Notes: generated by a model from the letters alone, not told the origin. Counted from the first letter of the stretch, positions 24,549 through 32,836 are shown. The stretch is DNA of 64,000 bases from Pseudomonas sp. TCU-HL1 (GCF_001708505.1 NZ_CP015992.1:806001-870000), one strand, 5' to 3'. Translations and numbers: made by a program.

Positions 24549-25694
24549 TCAGGGCACGGCTTTCAGTGTTGCACCCGCCGGCAGCTCACCGCGCTCCAGG
24601 TAGCGCCACAAGGCGATCACCAGGCGTCGCGCCAGGGCCACGATCGCTACCCGTCGACTGCGACGGCAATCACCGCCGGCCTTCTTGGCGAACCAGTGGC
24701 TGAGGGCGCTGTTCGGCTGGTAGTGCAGCCATAGCCAGGCCTGTTCGACCAGCAGCGCGCGGACCCGGGGATTACCCTGCTTGCTGATGCCCTGGTCGAC
24801 CCGCAGCGTGCCGCTGTCGTAGGGCGAGGGCACCAGGCCAACGCAGGCCCCCAACTGACGGCGGTTGCGAAACTGCCGCCAGAACAGCTCGAGTACCAGT
24901 TGCCGGGCGCCGACGGTGCCGATGCCGCGCAACTGGCTCAGTCGCGCCACTTGTTCGGCCTGGCGGGTGCCGAAGCGCTGCGCGTGTTCGTGCTCCAGCC
25001 GCCGCAGCTGGGTCCGGGCCTCCTGCCAGCGTTGCAGCTCCCGCTGCAGGCGGGCCTGCAGCGCCGCCCCCAGCGCCTGGCCAGCCCAGTCCTGCAGCGT
25101 GCCCTCGGCCAGTTGTTGGCGGCCGGCACGATCCAGCCGGGTCCAGCAGCCCACCGTCGCCAGCAGCTTCTCGATCCGGTTGCGGTGCTGCTGCAGCTCG
25201 CGCTGCAACTGCTGGCGCTCGCGCCCCCAGTGCCGGCGATCCTCGTCCTCGACGCTGGGCGGGCACACCACCTGAAAACGCCGCTGCTCGCCACGCAGCC
25301 AGGCCAGCAGGGCCTCCACCAGGCGCAAGGCGTCCAGCCGGTCAGTCTTGGCCAGACGCCTCCGCCGCGCCATCAGCAGGCTCGCTGGATCGATCACCAG
25401 GACCTCCAGCGCACGCGCCTGCAAGGCGCGCTGTAGCCAGAAGCCATCCTGGCCCGCTTCATACACCACGACCACTCTGGCGGACGCTGGCAACGCCCAG
25501 AGCGCGCGCGTCTCCGCGATCGTTTGCACCACCTGCTCCAGGCGCGCCAGGGGTTGCGGTGCGTCGACTGTCTTCAGCCGGGGGGCGCGCCGGGCATCAC
25601 TCAGCGCCACTTTCCAACTGGCCCTGGCCAACTCCAGCGCCACTGCCAAGACCGGTTCGTTCGCACTATGCTGTTCAACGTAGGCCGTTCGCAT
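24549..25694 (-). CDS. IS110-family transposase (DEDD recombinase)
   Basis: The 381-residue protein has the IS110 layout. The N-terminal RuvC-like DEDD domain shows Glu in VVVYEAGQDG (about 95) and the two Asp in AKTDRLDALRL (about 135-138); the first acidic position is Glu (AVALELARASW) where most relatives have Asp. A coiled-coil linker rich in Arg/Gln follows (about 165-250). The C-terminal Tnp domain has RGIGTVGARQL and the Ser motif DSGTLRVDQGISKQGNPRVR. Such enzymes recombine DNA under guidance of a structured RNA made by the element. ATG 25694 gives the conserved start. Confidence 0.92.
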   Translation of the reverse strand: MRTAYVEQHSANEPVLAVALELARASWKVALSDARRAPRLKTVDAPQPLARLEQVVQTIAETRALWALPASARVVVVYEAGQDGFWLQRALQARALEVLVIDPASLLMARRRRLAKTDRLDALRLVEALLAWLRGEQRRFQVVCPPSVEDEDRRHWGRERQQLQRELQQHRNRIEKLLATVGCWTRLDRAGRQQLAEGTLQDWAGQALGAALQARLQRELQRWQEARTQLRRLEHEHAQRFGTRQAEQVARLSQLRGIGTVGARQLVLELFWRQFRNRRQLGACVGLVPSPYDSGTLRVDQGISKQGNPRVRALLVEQAWLWLHYQPNSALSHWFAKKAGGDCRRSRRVAIVALARRLVIALWRYLERGELPAGATLKAVP

Positions 25695-25800
25695 GTCGAT
25701 TCCTCCTCTGGGCCAAACCTTCTATCCCCCGGATTAAGAATCGGCGTGCGGGCGGCCTTTGCATAGGATCTACAGGAACGGGGATGGTCTGCTCAAGCGC

Positions 25801-26454
25801 TCACCGAATCGCGTGATACAGGCTCACGTTGCGGAATTCCGCCGGCTCGGCCAGGTCTGGCCAGGTGCAGGCGTCCAGAATCGCCAGGCGGGTGTAGAGC
25901 GGGTGCTGGAAGTCGCGAACCCGCGAGTCGGCTACCAGGGCCTGGCGGCCACGGGTGAGGAAGTGGTTGAGCAGCGGCAGGTTGGCGCGGTCGTAGAGCA
26001 CGTCGGCGACTATGATCAGGTCGAAACGGTCCTCCTCCTGGAAGAAGTCCGCAGAGTAGCTCAGCGCCACCCCGTTCAGTTCTGCGTTGGCGCGGCAGGC
26101 GTCCAGGGCCAGCGGGTCGAGATCGCAGGCCACCACTTCGGCGGCCCCGGCCTTGGCCGCGGCAATGGCGGCGACCCCCGAGCCGGCCCCGAAATCCAGC
26201 ACGCGCTTGCCGGCGACCCATTCCGGCTTCTCGGCCAGCCAGCGCGCCAGGGCCAGGCCGCTGGCCCAGCAGAAGCACCAGTAGGGTGGCTCTTCGAGGA
26301 TGCGTCGGGTTTCTTCGGGGCTGAAGGCCCGGTCCATATTGTTGGCGTCGATCAGCCAGAGCTTGAGGTCGGTGCCGGGCAGGGTTTCCGCGCTGAGGCT
26401 GGCGTCGCCCAGCAAGCGGGTCAGTGCCTGCTGCAGGGATTGCGCCACGGTCAT
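25801..26454 (-). CDS. Class I SAM-dependent methyltransferase
   Basis: The 217-residue protein has the SAM-binding motif VLDFGAGSGVAAIAAAKAGA (about 85-104), CDLDPLAL and the catalytic-loop region LIIVADVLYD. This arrangement resembles ETFB/PrmA-type lysine methyltransferases, where DxxY-like motifs follow the fourth strand. Its substrate is probably a protein, by similarity only. It overlaps the upstream lipoprotein gene by four bases (ATGA) and is separated from thioredoxin by the IS. Confidence 0.82.
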   Translation of the reverse strand: MTVAQSLQQALTRLLGDASLSAETLPGTDLKLWLIDANNMDRAFSPEETRRILEEPPYWCFCWASGLALARWLAEKPEWVAGKRVLDFGAGSGVAAIAAAKAGAAEVVACDLDPLALDACRANAELNGVALSYSADFFQEEDRFDLIIVADVLYDRANLPLLNHFLTRGRQALVADSRVRDFQHPLYTRLAILDACTWPDLAEPAEFRNVSLYHAIR

Positions 26455-26876
26455 GGCGCCGGGACCATTTGCAGGGGGCCGAGGGACTGGCTTTCAGGTT
26501 GCAGGATGAGGCGCGGCTGCAGCTTCAGAATCAGCTGTCCCGAGAGGCTCGCGCGTCCGCGTAGCTCCACGCGCTCGCCACGGGGAAAGGCTTCCGGGTT
26601 GAACAGCAGGCGAAAGGGCAGCGGGCCGCCGTTGCCGTTAAGCACCAGGCTGCCCAGCAAGCGCTGCGGGCGGTTGCGCTCGTCGATCGACATCAACGCG
26701 AGTTCCACCTCGCTGCCGGCGGGCGGGGCTTGCAGCACGCCGCTGAGTTCGCGCAGGTGCGCGGGCGTGGCTTCCACCCGGGATTGCGGTGCCGGGGTGG
26801 GCAGTTCCGGGGCGGGCTCTTCGCTGGCACAGGCCACGAGCAGGGCGGCGAGGAGCAGGGGAATGAGTGGGCGCAT
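26451..26876 (-). CDS. YbaY-family lipoprotein
   Basis: The 141-residue protein has a lipoprotein signal (MRPLIPLLLAALLVAC, lipobox LVAC with Cys at 16), a Pro-rich linker (EEPAPELPTPAPQ) and one YbaY-type domain: LSGVLQAPPAGSEVELALMSID to LILQPESQSL. YbaY-type beta-barrel domains are known for outer-membrane lipoproteins of unclear function. The ATG at 26876 is chosen; longer in-frame starts overlap nrdR on the other strand. Translationally coupled with the methyltransferase. Confidence 0.82.
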   Translation of the reverse strand: MRPLIPLLLAALLVACASEEPAPELPTPAPQSRVEATPAHLRELSGVLQAPPAGSEVELALMSIDERNRPQRLLGSLVLNGNGGPLPFRLLFNPEAFPRGERVELRGRASLSGQLILKLQPRLILQPESQSLGPLQMVPAP

Positions 26877-27039
26877 CTGGGCTTCCTGATATTGGCGCTG
26901 TTGACGTTGCGTTACGGTCGCGAACGAAGCATCTACAGACCCTAAGTGCGCGGGGCTTATAGCGCAAAGCCGTCGGCTTGTCTTGCCTCGGGGATGCGCT
27001 ACCATGGACCACCTTTTCTGCCGATGCCCCCCGAACGCC

Positions 27040-27504
27040 ATGCACTGTCCCTTCTGCGGCGCCCACGACACCAAGGTCATTGATTCGCGGCTGGTCGCCG
27101 AGGGCGACCAGGTGCGCCGCCGCCGCGAGTGCCTGGCTTGCGAAGAGCGTTTCACCACCTTCGAGACCGCCGAGCTGGTGATGCCCCGGCTGATCAAGCA
27201 GGACGGCAGCCGCCAGCCCTTCGACGAAGACAAGCTGCGGGCCGGCATGCAGCGCGCGCTGGAGAAGCGCCCGGTGAGCGTCGAGCGCCTCGAAGCTGCC
27301 ATCGCCCATATCAAGCACAAGCTGCGCGCCACTGGTGAGCGCGAAGTGAAGTCGCGGGTGTTGGGTGAGCTGGTGATGCTTGAACTGCAGAAGCTCGATG
27401 AAGTCGCCTACATCCGCTTTGCTTCGGTTTATCGCCGCTTCCAGGATCTCAACGAGTTCCGCGAGGAAATCGAGCGCCTGGCCCGCGAGCCGTCGAAAGA
27501 CTGA
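27040..27504 (+). CDS. nrdR: Transcriptional repressor NrdR
   Basis: The 154-residue protein has the zinc ribbon MHCPFCG...CLACEERF (Cys 3, 6, 31, 34) followed by an ATP-cone (VMPRLIKQDGSRQPFDEDKL and beyond). NrdR binds (d)ATP and represses ribonucleotide reductase genes. Its ATG overlaps nothing upstream; the stop overlaps the ribD start (TGATG). nrdR-ribD is a conserved neighbour pair in gammaproteobacteria. Confidence 0.96.
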   Translation: MHCPFCGAHDTKVIDSRLVAEGDQVRRRRECLACEERFTTFETAELVMPRLIKQDGSRQPFDEDKLRAGMQRALEKRPVSVERLEAAIAHIKHKLRATGEREVKSRVLGELVMLELQKLDEVAYIRFASVYRRFQDLNEFREEIERLAREPSKD

Positions 27505-28613
27505 TGGCCGACCTCGACCAGGCCTATATGGCCCGCGCCCTGGAACTGGCGCGCAAAGGCATTTACTCCACTCACCCGAACCCACGCGTGGGTTGTGTCG
27601 TCGTCCGTGACGGGCAGATCGTGGGCGAGGGTTGGCACGTTCGCGCTGGCGAGCCCCATGCCGAGGTTCACGCGCTGAGGCAGGCCGGCGAGTTGGCCCG
27701 TGGCGCCACCGCCTACGTCACCCTCGAGCCCTGCAGCCACCATGGCCGCACACCGCCTTGCGCCGATGCGCTGGTGGCGGCCGGTGTCGGGCGCGTGGTC
27801 GCGGCCATGCAGGACCCCAATCCACAGGTTGCCGGCCGTGGTCTCCAGCGTCTGGCGGACGCCGGCATCGCGGTGCAGAGCGGTGTGCTGGAGGCCGAGG
27901 CGCGGGTGTTGAACGCCGGGTTCATCAAACGCATGGAGCAGGGGCTGCCCTTCGTGCGGGTCAAGCTGGCCATGAGCCTGGACGGCCGTACCGCCATGGC
28001 CAGTGGCGAAAGCCAGTGGATCACCGGACCCGAAGCCCGCTCGGCCGTGCAGCGCCTGCGTGCCCGCGCCAGCGTGGTGCTGACGGGCGCCGACACCGTG
28101 CTCGCCGATTCTGCGCGTCTGACCGTGCGCGCGGACGAACTGGGCCTCGACCCTGAACTCACGTCCCTGGCCGTCAGCCGTCCGCCGCTGCGGGTGCTGG
28201 TGGACGGGCGCCTGCGGGTGCCGCTGTCGGCGCCTTTCTTCCAGGCCGGTCCGGCCCTGGTCGTCACCGCCAGTGTCGCCGGCCAGGACGCCTATCGGGG
28301 CCACGAGCTGCTGGCGCTGCCCGGAGCCGACGGCCATGTCGACCTGCGTCAGTTGCTGCAGGACCTGGCCAGCCGTGGCGTAAACGACGTGCTGGTGGAG
28401 GCCGGCCCGCGCCTCGCCGGGGCCTTCGCCCGTGCCGGGCTGGTGGATGAGTACCAGATTTTCATCGCCGCGAAGTTCCTCGGCTCCAATGCCCGGCCCT
28501 TGCTGGACTGGCCGCTGGAACGAATGGCCGAAGCGCCAGCGCTCAAGATCGTCGAAATGCGCGCCGTGGGTGACGACTGGCGCGTCATCGCCGTACCCAG
28601 CCCCTCTGCCTGA
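27504..28613 (+). CDS. ribD: Bifunctional riboflavin deaminase/reductase RibD
   Basis: The 369-residue protein has an N-terminal deaminase with zinc motif HAEVHAL (about 50-56) and PCSHHGRTPPCADALV (about 75-90), and a C-terminal reductase with VKLAMSLDGRTAMASGESQWITG and the NDVLVEAGPRLAG motif. It deaminates and then reduces the pyrimidine intermediate of riboflavin synthesis. It begins on the last base of nrdR. The FMN riboswitch lies downstream, before ribE, so ribD itself appears outside FMN control. Confidence 0.96.
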   Translation: MADLDQAYMARALELARKGIYSTHPNPRVGCVVVRDGQIVGEGWHVRAGEPHAEVHALRQAGELARGATAYVTLEPCSHHGRTPPCADALVAAGVGRVVAAMQDPNPQVAGRGLQRLADAGIAVQSGVLEAEARVLNAGFIKRMEQGLPFVRVKLAMSLDGRTAMASGESQWITGPEARSAVQRLRARASVVLTGADTVLADSARLTVRADELGLDPELTSLAVSRPPLRVLVDGRLRVPLSAPFFQAGPALVVTASVAGQDAYRGHELLALPGADGHVDLRQLLQDLASRGVNDVLVEAGPRLAGAFARAGLVDEYQIFIAAKFLGSNARPLLDWPLERMAEAPALKIVEMRAVGDDWRVIAVPSPSA

Positions 28614-28706
28614 TTTTTGGCCAGCTGGCCTGGTCGCAAACGCCGATGCAAGTTCGCCACGACTGTGATAAAACGCCAGCCAGCCAGCTTCATTGACTGG
28701 CTGAAA

Positions 28707-28850
28707 CGTTCTCAGGGCGGGGTGCAAGTCCCCACCGGCGGTGATTGCGCGTCAAGCGCATAGCCCGCGAGCGCTCGTTCATGACGAGGTCAGCAGACCC
28801 GGTGCGATCCCGGGGCCGACGGTAATAGTCCGGATGAAGAGAGAACGGGA
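28707..28850 (+). promoter_or_regulatory. FMN riboswitch (RFN element)
   Basis: The conserved RFN blocks are all present: CGTTCTCAGGGCGGGGTGCA (28707-), CCCACCGGCGGT (28731-28742), GTCAGCAGACCCGGTG (28791-), CGGGGCCGACGGTAATAGTC (about 28811-28830) and CGGATGAAGAGAGAACGGG at the end. It should lower expression of ribE and the following genes when FMN is high. Confidence 0.96.
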
Positions 28851-28914
28851 TTGCCTGCCTGGGCCAGGGTGCGTCCGTGCCTGCCTCCGTCAGATCCCTT
28901 TCGATCCGATACGC

Positions 28915-28934
28915 CCTGTTTTTCACAAAACAGG
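28915..28934 (+). promoter_or_regulatory. Hairpin in the ribE leader downstream of the RFN element
   Basis: CCTGTTTT and AAAACAGG form a perfect 8-bp stem around TCAC; the 3' arm runs into AGGAG before ATG 28945. It could belong to the expression platform and control access to this ribosome binding site. Confidence 0.5.
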
Positions 28935-28944
28935 AGTTCCATCG

Positions 28945-29085
28945 ATGTCACATGCAACAGTCCAAATCCTTCCGGCGCCGGCGGTTCGTCTGCGCGCGGG
29001 CGAGGTGCGGGCGCCTATAATGCGTCTTTCGCCGGTTTCGACCGGTCCGCAGCAAGTTCTGGAGGCCTCATGTTCACCGGCATAA
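28945..29085 (+). CDS. Possible upstream small ORF (46 aa) overlapping the ribE start
   Basis: ATG 28945 is preceded by CAGGAG nine bases upstream, a good site, and its frame ends 13 bases inside ribE in a different frame. The peptide (MSHATVQILPAPAVRLRAGE at the start) resembles nothing known to me. Translation could couple to ribE. A perfect TATAAT (29016-29021) within it, without a good -35, may be an extra promoter. Conservation would be needed to accept it. Confidence 0.3.
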   Translation: MSHATVQILPAPAVRLRAGEVRAPIMRLSPVSTGPQQVLEASCSPA

Positions 29086-29732
29086 TCGAAGCCATCGGCA
29101 CCCTCCGCGCGATCACGCCCAAGGGTGGCGACGTCCGCGTACTGGTAGAAACCGGCAAACTGGACCTCTCCGACGTCAAGCTGGGCGACAGCATTGCGGT
29201 CAATGGCGTCTGCCTCACCGCCGTCGAGCTGCCGGGCAACGGTTTCTGGGCCGACGTCAGCCGCGAAACCCTGGCCCGCACCGGGTTCGAAGACCTCAAG
29301 CCGGGTAGCCTGGTCAACCTGGAAAAAGCCCTGACCCCCACCAGCCGCCTGGGCGGCCATCTGGTCAGCGGCCATGTCGACGGCATCGGCGAAGTGGTCG
29401 CGCGGGAAGACAACGCCCGCGCCGTGCAATTCCGCATCCGTGCACCGCGCGACCTGGCCAAGTACATTGCCCTGAAGGGCTCGATCACCGTCGACGGCAC
29501 GAGCCTGACGGTAAACTCGGTGAACGGTGCAGAGTTCGAGCTGACCATCGTCCCGCATACCCTGGCCGAGACCATCATGGTCGACTACCGCCCGGGACGC
29601 CGGGTCAACCTGGAGGTCGACCTGCTGGCCCGCTACCTGGAGCGCCTGCTGCTGGGCGACAAGGCAGCCGAGCCGCAATCCTCTGGCCTGACCGAAAGTT
29701 TCCTCGCCGAACACGGCTACCTCAAACACTGA
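29070..29732 (+). CDS. ribE: Riboflavin synthase alpha subunit RibE (RibC)
   Basis: The 220-residue protein has the two tandem lumazine-binding barrels: MFTGIIEAIG...DSIAVNGVCLTAV and the repeat HLVSGHVDGIGEV...KGSITVDGTSLTVN. It makes riboflavin from two molecules of 6,7-dimethyl-8-ribityllumazine. The ATG at 29070 has GGAGG six bases upstream. It is the first gene after the FMN riboswitch, followed at 17 bases by ribBA. Confidence 0.96.
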   Translation: MFTGIIEAIGTLRAITPKGGDVRVLVETGKLDLSDVKLGDSIAVNGVCLTAVELPGNGFWADVSRETLARTGFEDLKPGSLVNLEKALTPTSRLGGHLVSGHVDGIGEVVAREDNARAVQFRIRAPRDLAKYIALKGSITVDGTSLTVNSVNGAEFELTIVPHTLAETIMVDYRPGRRVNLEVDLLARYLERLLLGDKAAEPQSSGLTESFLAEHGYLKH

Positions 29733-29749
29733 ATTCAGAAGGAGGGCCC

Positions 29750-30844
29750 ATGGCTCTCAACAGCATTGACGAACTGATCGAAGACATCCGCCAGGGCAAG
29801 ATGGTCATCCTCATGGATGACGAGGATCGCGAGAACGAAGGCGACCTGATCATGGCCTCCGAGTGCGTGCAGGCCGAGCACATCAACTTCATGGCCCGCT
29901 TCGCCCGCGGCCTGATCTGCATGCCCATGACCCGCGAACGTTGCGAACTGCTGAAGCTGCCGCTGATGGCGCCGCGCAATGGTTCGGGCTTTGGCACCAA
30001 GTTCACCGTCTCGATCGAAGCCGCCGAGGGCGTGACCACCGGCATCTCCGCCGCCGACCGCGCACGTACCGTGCAGGTTGCCGCCGCCAAGGGCGCCAAG
30101 GCCGAAGATATTGTCAGCCCCGGCCACATCTTCCCGCTGATGGCCCAGCCGGGCGGCGTGCTGGCCCGGGCCGGTCACACCGAGGCTGCCTGCGACCTGG
30201 CGCGCATGGGTGGTTTCGAGGCCAGCGGCGTGATCTGCGAGATCATGAACGACGACGGCACCATGTCCCGTCGCCCCGAGCTGGAGGCCTTCGCCGCCGA
30301 GCACGGGATCAAGATCGGTACCATCGCTGACCTCATCCACTATCGCCTGATCCACGAGCGCACCGTCGATCGCATTGCCGAGCAGCCGCTGGACAGCGAG
30401 CTGGGCCACTTCAACCTGGTGACCTACCGCGATTCCGTGGAAGGCGACGTGCACATGGCGCTGACCCTCGGCAAGATCTGCCCGGAAGAGCCGACCCTGG
30501 TGCGTGTGCACAACATGGACCCGCTGCGCGACCTGTTCATGGTCAACCAGGAAGGCCGCTGGAGCCTGCGTGCCGCCATGAGCGCGGTGGCCAAGGCCGG
30601 TAGCGGCGTGGTGCTGCTGCTGGGCAACCCGCTCACCGGCCCGCAACTGCTGGCCCACCTGGAGCGCCAGCTGGGAACGGAAACCAAGGTCACCAACCCG
30701 ACCACCTACAGCACCGTGGGTGCCGGATCGCAGATTCTTCGCGACCTCGGCGTGCGCAAGATGCGCCTGATGAGCTCGCCGATGAAGTTCAACGCGATAT
30801 CCGGTTTCGACCTGGAAGTTGTAGAATACCTGCCCGCTGAATGA
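29750..30844 (+). CDS. ribBA: 3,4-dihydroxy-2-butanone-4-phosphate synthase with degenerate GTP cyclohydrolase II domain
   Basis: The 364-residue protein has an active-looking RibB domain (DDEDRENEGDLIMASE about 22-37, GHIFPLMAQPGGVLARAGHTEA about 126-147). The C-terminal RibA-like domain (from about 205) lacks the three Zn-binding cysteines and the catalytic motif found in the separate ribA at 34173, so it should not hydrolyse GTP. This explains why a second, complete ribA is present 3.3 kb away. It belongs to the RFN-controlled operon. Confidence 0.93.
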   Translation: MALNSIDELIEDIRQGKMVILMDDEDRENEGDLIMASECVQAEHINFMARFARGLICMPMTRERCELLKLPLMAPRNGSGFGTKFTVSIEAAEGVTTGISAADRARTVQVAAAKGAKAEDIVSPGHIFPLMAQPGGVLARAGHTEAACDLARMGGFEASGVICEIMNDDGTMSRRPELEAFAAEHGIKIGTIADLIHYRLIHERTVDRIAEQPLDSELGHFNLVTYRDSVEGDVHMALTLGKICPEEPTLVRVHNMDPLRDLFMVNQEGRWSLRAAMSAVAKAGSGVVLLLGNPLTGPQLLAHLERQLGTETKVTNPTTYSTVGAGSQILRDLGVRKMRLMSSPMKFNAISGFDLEVVEYLPAE

Positions 30845-30849
30845 CCCGC

Positions 30850-30893
30850 AGGGCCCCGACCAATGAATGGCCGGGGCCCTCGCTCTTTAATTG
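30850..30893 (+). other. Strong hairpin between ribBA and ribH
   Basis: AGGGCCCCG and CGGGGCCCT form a 9-bp GC stem (30850-30880) followed by a weak CTCTTTAATT tract. It could act as a partial terminator that lowers ribH-nusB expression, or as an RNA-stability element. Confidence 0.55.
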
Positions 30894-30907
30894 ACGAGAA
30901 TTCGCCC

Positions 30908-31384
30908 ATGTCCCTGAAGACCATCGAAGGTACCTTCATCGCCCCCAAAGGCCGCTATGCCCTGGTGGTCGGCCGTTTCAACAGCTTCGTCGTGGAAAGC
31001 CTGGTGAGTGGCGCCGTAGACGCTCTGGTCCGCCACGGTGTCAGCGAAAACGACATCACCCTCATCCGTGCTCCCGGCGCGTTTGAAATCCCGCTGGTGG
31101 CCCAGAAGGTCGCCCAGCAAGGCGAGTACTCCGCCATCATCGCCCTCGGCGCGGTCATTCGTGGCGGCACCCCGCACTTCGAATACGTTGCCGGTGAATG
31201 CACCAAGGGCCTGGCCCAGGTTTCCATGGAATTCGGCGTTCCGGTCGCCTTCGGCGTGCTGACCGTCGACTCCATCGAGCAGGCCATCGAGCGTTCCGGC
31301 ACCAAGGCCGGTAACAAAGGCGCCGAAGCTGCCCTGTCCGCCCTGGAGATGGTTAGCCTGCTGGCTGCCCTGGAGGCCAAGTGA
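30908..31384 (+). CDS. ribH: 6,7-dimethyl-8-ribityllumazine synthase RibH
   Basis: The 158-residue protein shows the lumazine-synthase signatures YALVVGRFNSFVVESLVSGA, VRAPGAFEIPLVA-type (IRAPGAFEIP) and GAVIRGGTPHFEYVAGE. It condenses the RibA/D product with dihydroxybutanone phosphate. ATG 30908 is taken in preference to 30863 because it gives the conserved start. It overlaps nusB by four bases (GTGA). Confidence 0.95.
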   Translation: MSLKTIEGTFIAPKGRYALVVGRFNSFVVESLVSGAVDALVRHGVSENDITLIRAPGAFEIPLVAQKVAQQGEYSAIIALGAVIRGGTPHFEYVAGECTKGLAQVSMEFGVPVAFGVLTVDSIEQAIERSGTKAGNKGAEAALSALEMVSLLAALEAK

Positions 31385-31854
31385 GCAACGCAGACGGTTC
31401 GGCGCCCAAGGCACCGAAAGGCAAGATCGCAGCCCGTCGCCAGGCCCGCAGCCTGGCGATGCAAGCGCTCTACTCCTGGCACATCGCTGGCCAGCCGCTC
31501 AACGAGATCGAAGCGCAGTTCCGCGTCGACAACGATTTCAGTTCGGTCGACGGCGCCTACTTCCACGAGATCCTGCACGGCGTGCCGCGCATGAAGACCG
31601 AGATCGACGAAGCCTTCCTGCCCTGCCTGGACCGTGCCCTCGAAGAAGTAGACCCGGTGGAACTGGCGATTCTGCGTCTGTCGACCTACGAGCTGATGAA
31701 CCGCGTGGACGTGCCGTATCGCGTGGTGATCAACGAAGGCATCGAACTGGCCAAGGTGTTTGGCGCCACCGACGGACACAAGTTCGTCAACGGCGTGCTG
31801 GACAAGCTGGCGCCGCGCCTGCGCGCCGCTGAAGTCCGCGGCGGCAAGCGCTGA
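31381..31854 (+). CDS. nusB: Transcription antitermination protein NusB
   Basis: The 157-residue protein has the NusB pattern AARRQARSLAMQALYSW and, near the C-terminus, VPYRVVINEGIELAKVFGATDGHKFVNGVLDKLA. NusB with NusE binds boxA RNA and supports rRNA antitermination. It starts with GTG overlapping the ribH stop; the ribH-nusB pair is common in proteobacteria. Confidence 0.96.
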   Translation: MSNADGSAPKAPKGKIAARRQARSLAMQALYSWHIAGQPLNEIEAQFRVDNDFSSVDGAYFHEILHGVPRMKTEIDEAFLPCLDRALEEVDPVELAILRLSTYELMNRVDVPYRVVINEGIELAKVFGATDGHKFVNGVLDKLAPRLRAAEVRGGKR

Positions 31855-31867
31855 TTGCAGCCTGCGC

Positions 31868-32836
31868 GTGGGTGAGTTCGAGCTGATCCGCCGTTTCTTC
31901 GCCTCCGCCGCCTGTGCGGCGGGAGGTGAAGGCATCGCCCTTGGCATCGGCGACGACTGCGCCTTGCTGCAATTGCCGCCCGGCGAGCAGCTGGCGATTT
32001 CTACCGATACCCTGGTGGCCGGCGTGCACTTCCCACACGATGCCGACCCCTTCCTTCTCGGCCAGCGCGCCCTGGCGGTTTCTGCCAGCGACCTGGCGGC
32101 GATGGGCGCCACGCCCGTTGCCTTCACCCTTGCCCTGACCCTGCCCGACGCCCAGGCCAGTTGGCTGGACGGCTTCGCCCGTGGCCTGTGCAACATGGCG
32201 CAGGATTGTGGGATTGGCCTGGTGGGTGGCGATACCACGCGCGGTCCGCTGAGCCTGACCCTCAGCGTATTCGGCCGCGTTCCCGCCGGGCAGGCCCTGA
32301 CCCGCGCCGGTGCGCGCCCTGGCGACCTGCTTTGTGTGGGCGGCAGCCTGGGCGACGGTGCGGGCGCGCTACCCCTGGTGCTGGGCGAACGGCAGGAATG
32401 TGGTCCCGAGGCGGACTACCTGCTGCAGCGCTACTGGGCGCCGCAGCCGCAACTGGCCCTGGGCCAGGCGCTGCGCGGGCGTGCCACGGCGGCGCTGGAT
32501 ATCTCCGACGGTCTGCTCGCCGATTGCGGGCATATCGCTCGCGCCTCGGGCGCCGCACTGTGGATTGAAACGGCGCGACTGCCGCTGTCATCTGCCCTCG
32601 AAGGGCTCTTTTCCAGGGAATTTGCCCTCAATTGTGCGCTGGCCGGTGGCGACGACTACCGCCTGGCCTTTACCCTGCCCGCCCGTGAGCTGGCCGCCGT
32701 CCAGGCCGACTGGCCGGACGTGGCGGTGATTGGCCGGGTAGAAGCCGGGCAGGGTGTGCACTTGCTGGACTCCGCCGGCGCTGAACTGCAGCCGCCGGCA
32801 TTGGGCTATCAACATTTCGGGAGTCAAGGTGACTGA
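31868..32836 (+). CDS. thiL: Thiamine-monophosphate kinase ThiL
   Basis: The 322-residue protein has the ThiL landmarks: GEFELIRRFF at the start, GIGDDCALL (about 28-36), ISTDTLVAGVHFP, ASDLAAMGA, GGDTTRGPL and ALDISDGLLADCGHIA. It phosphorylates thiamine monophosphate to the pyrophosphate cofactor. GTG 31868 gives the usual N-terminus, 13 bases after nusB. It overlaps pgpA by eight bases. Confidence 0.94.
   Translation: MGEFELIRRFFASAACAAGGEGIALGIGDDCALLQLPPGEQLAISTDTLVAGVHFPHDADPFLLGQRALAVSASDLAAMGATPVAFTLALTLPDAQASWLDGFARGLCNMAQDCGIGLVGGDTTRGPLSLTLSVFGRVPAGQALTRAGARPGDLLCVGGSLGDGAGALPLVLGERQECGPEADYLLQRYWAPQPQLALGQALRGRATAALDISDGLLADCGHIARASGAALWIETARLPLSSALEGLFSREFALNCALAGGDDYRLAFTLPARELAAVQADWPDVAVIGRVEAGQGVHLLDSAGAELQPPALGYQHFGSQGD

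Larger units (their letters stand above)
24270..25771 (-). mobile_element. IS110-family (IS1111-type) insertion sequence
   Basis: The element is about 1.5 kb. Its limits are set by restoring the interrupted REP: a CT dinucleotide is present at both borders (24268-24269 and 25770-25771), as expected for the core of IS110-type recombination, and there is no longer target duplication. Subterminal inverted repeats share AAGGCC and CCGATTC (24290-24309 against 25738-25759). The single transposase gene has a short upstream region (about 75 bases) and a long 3' non-coding end (about 280 bases), the arrangement of the IS1111 group, in which the guide RNA lies downstream of the transposase. Confidence 0.88.
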
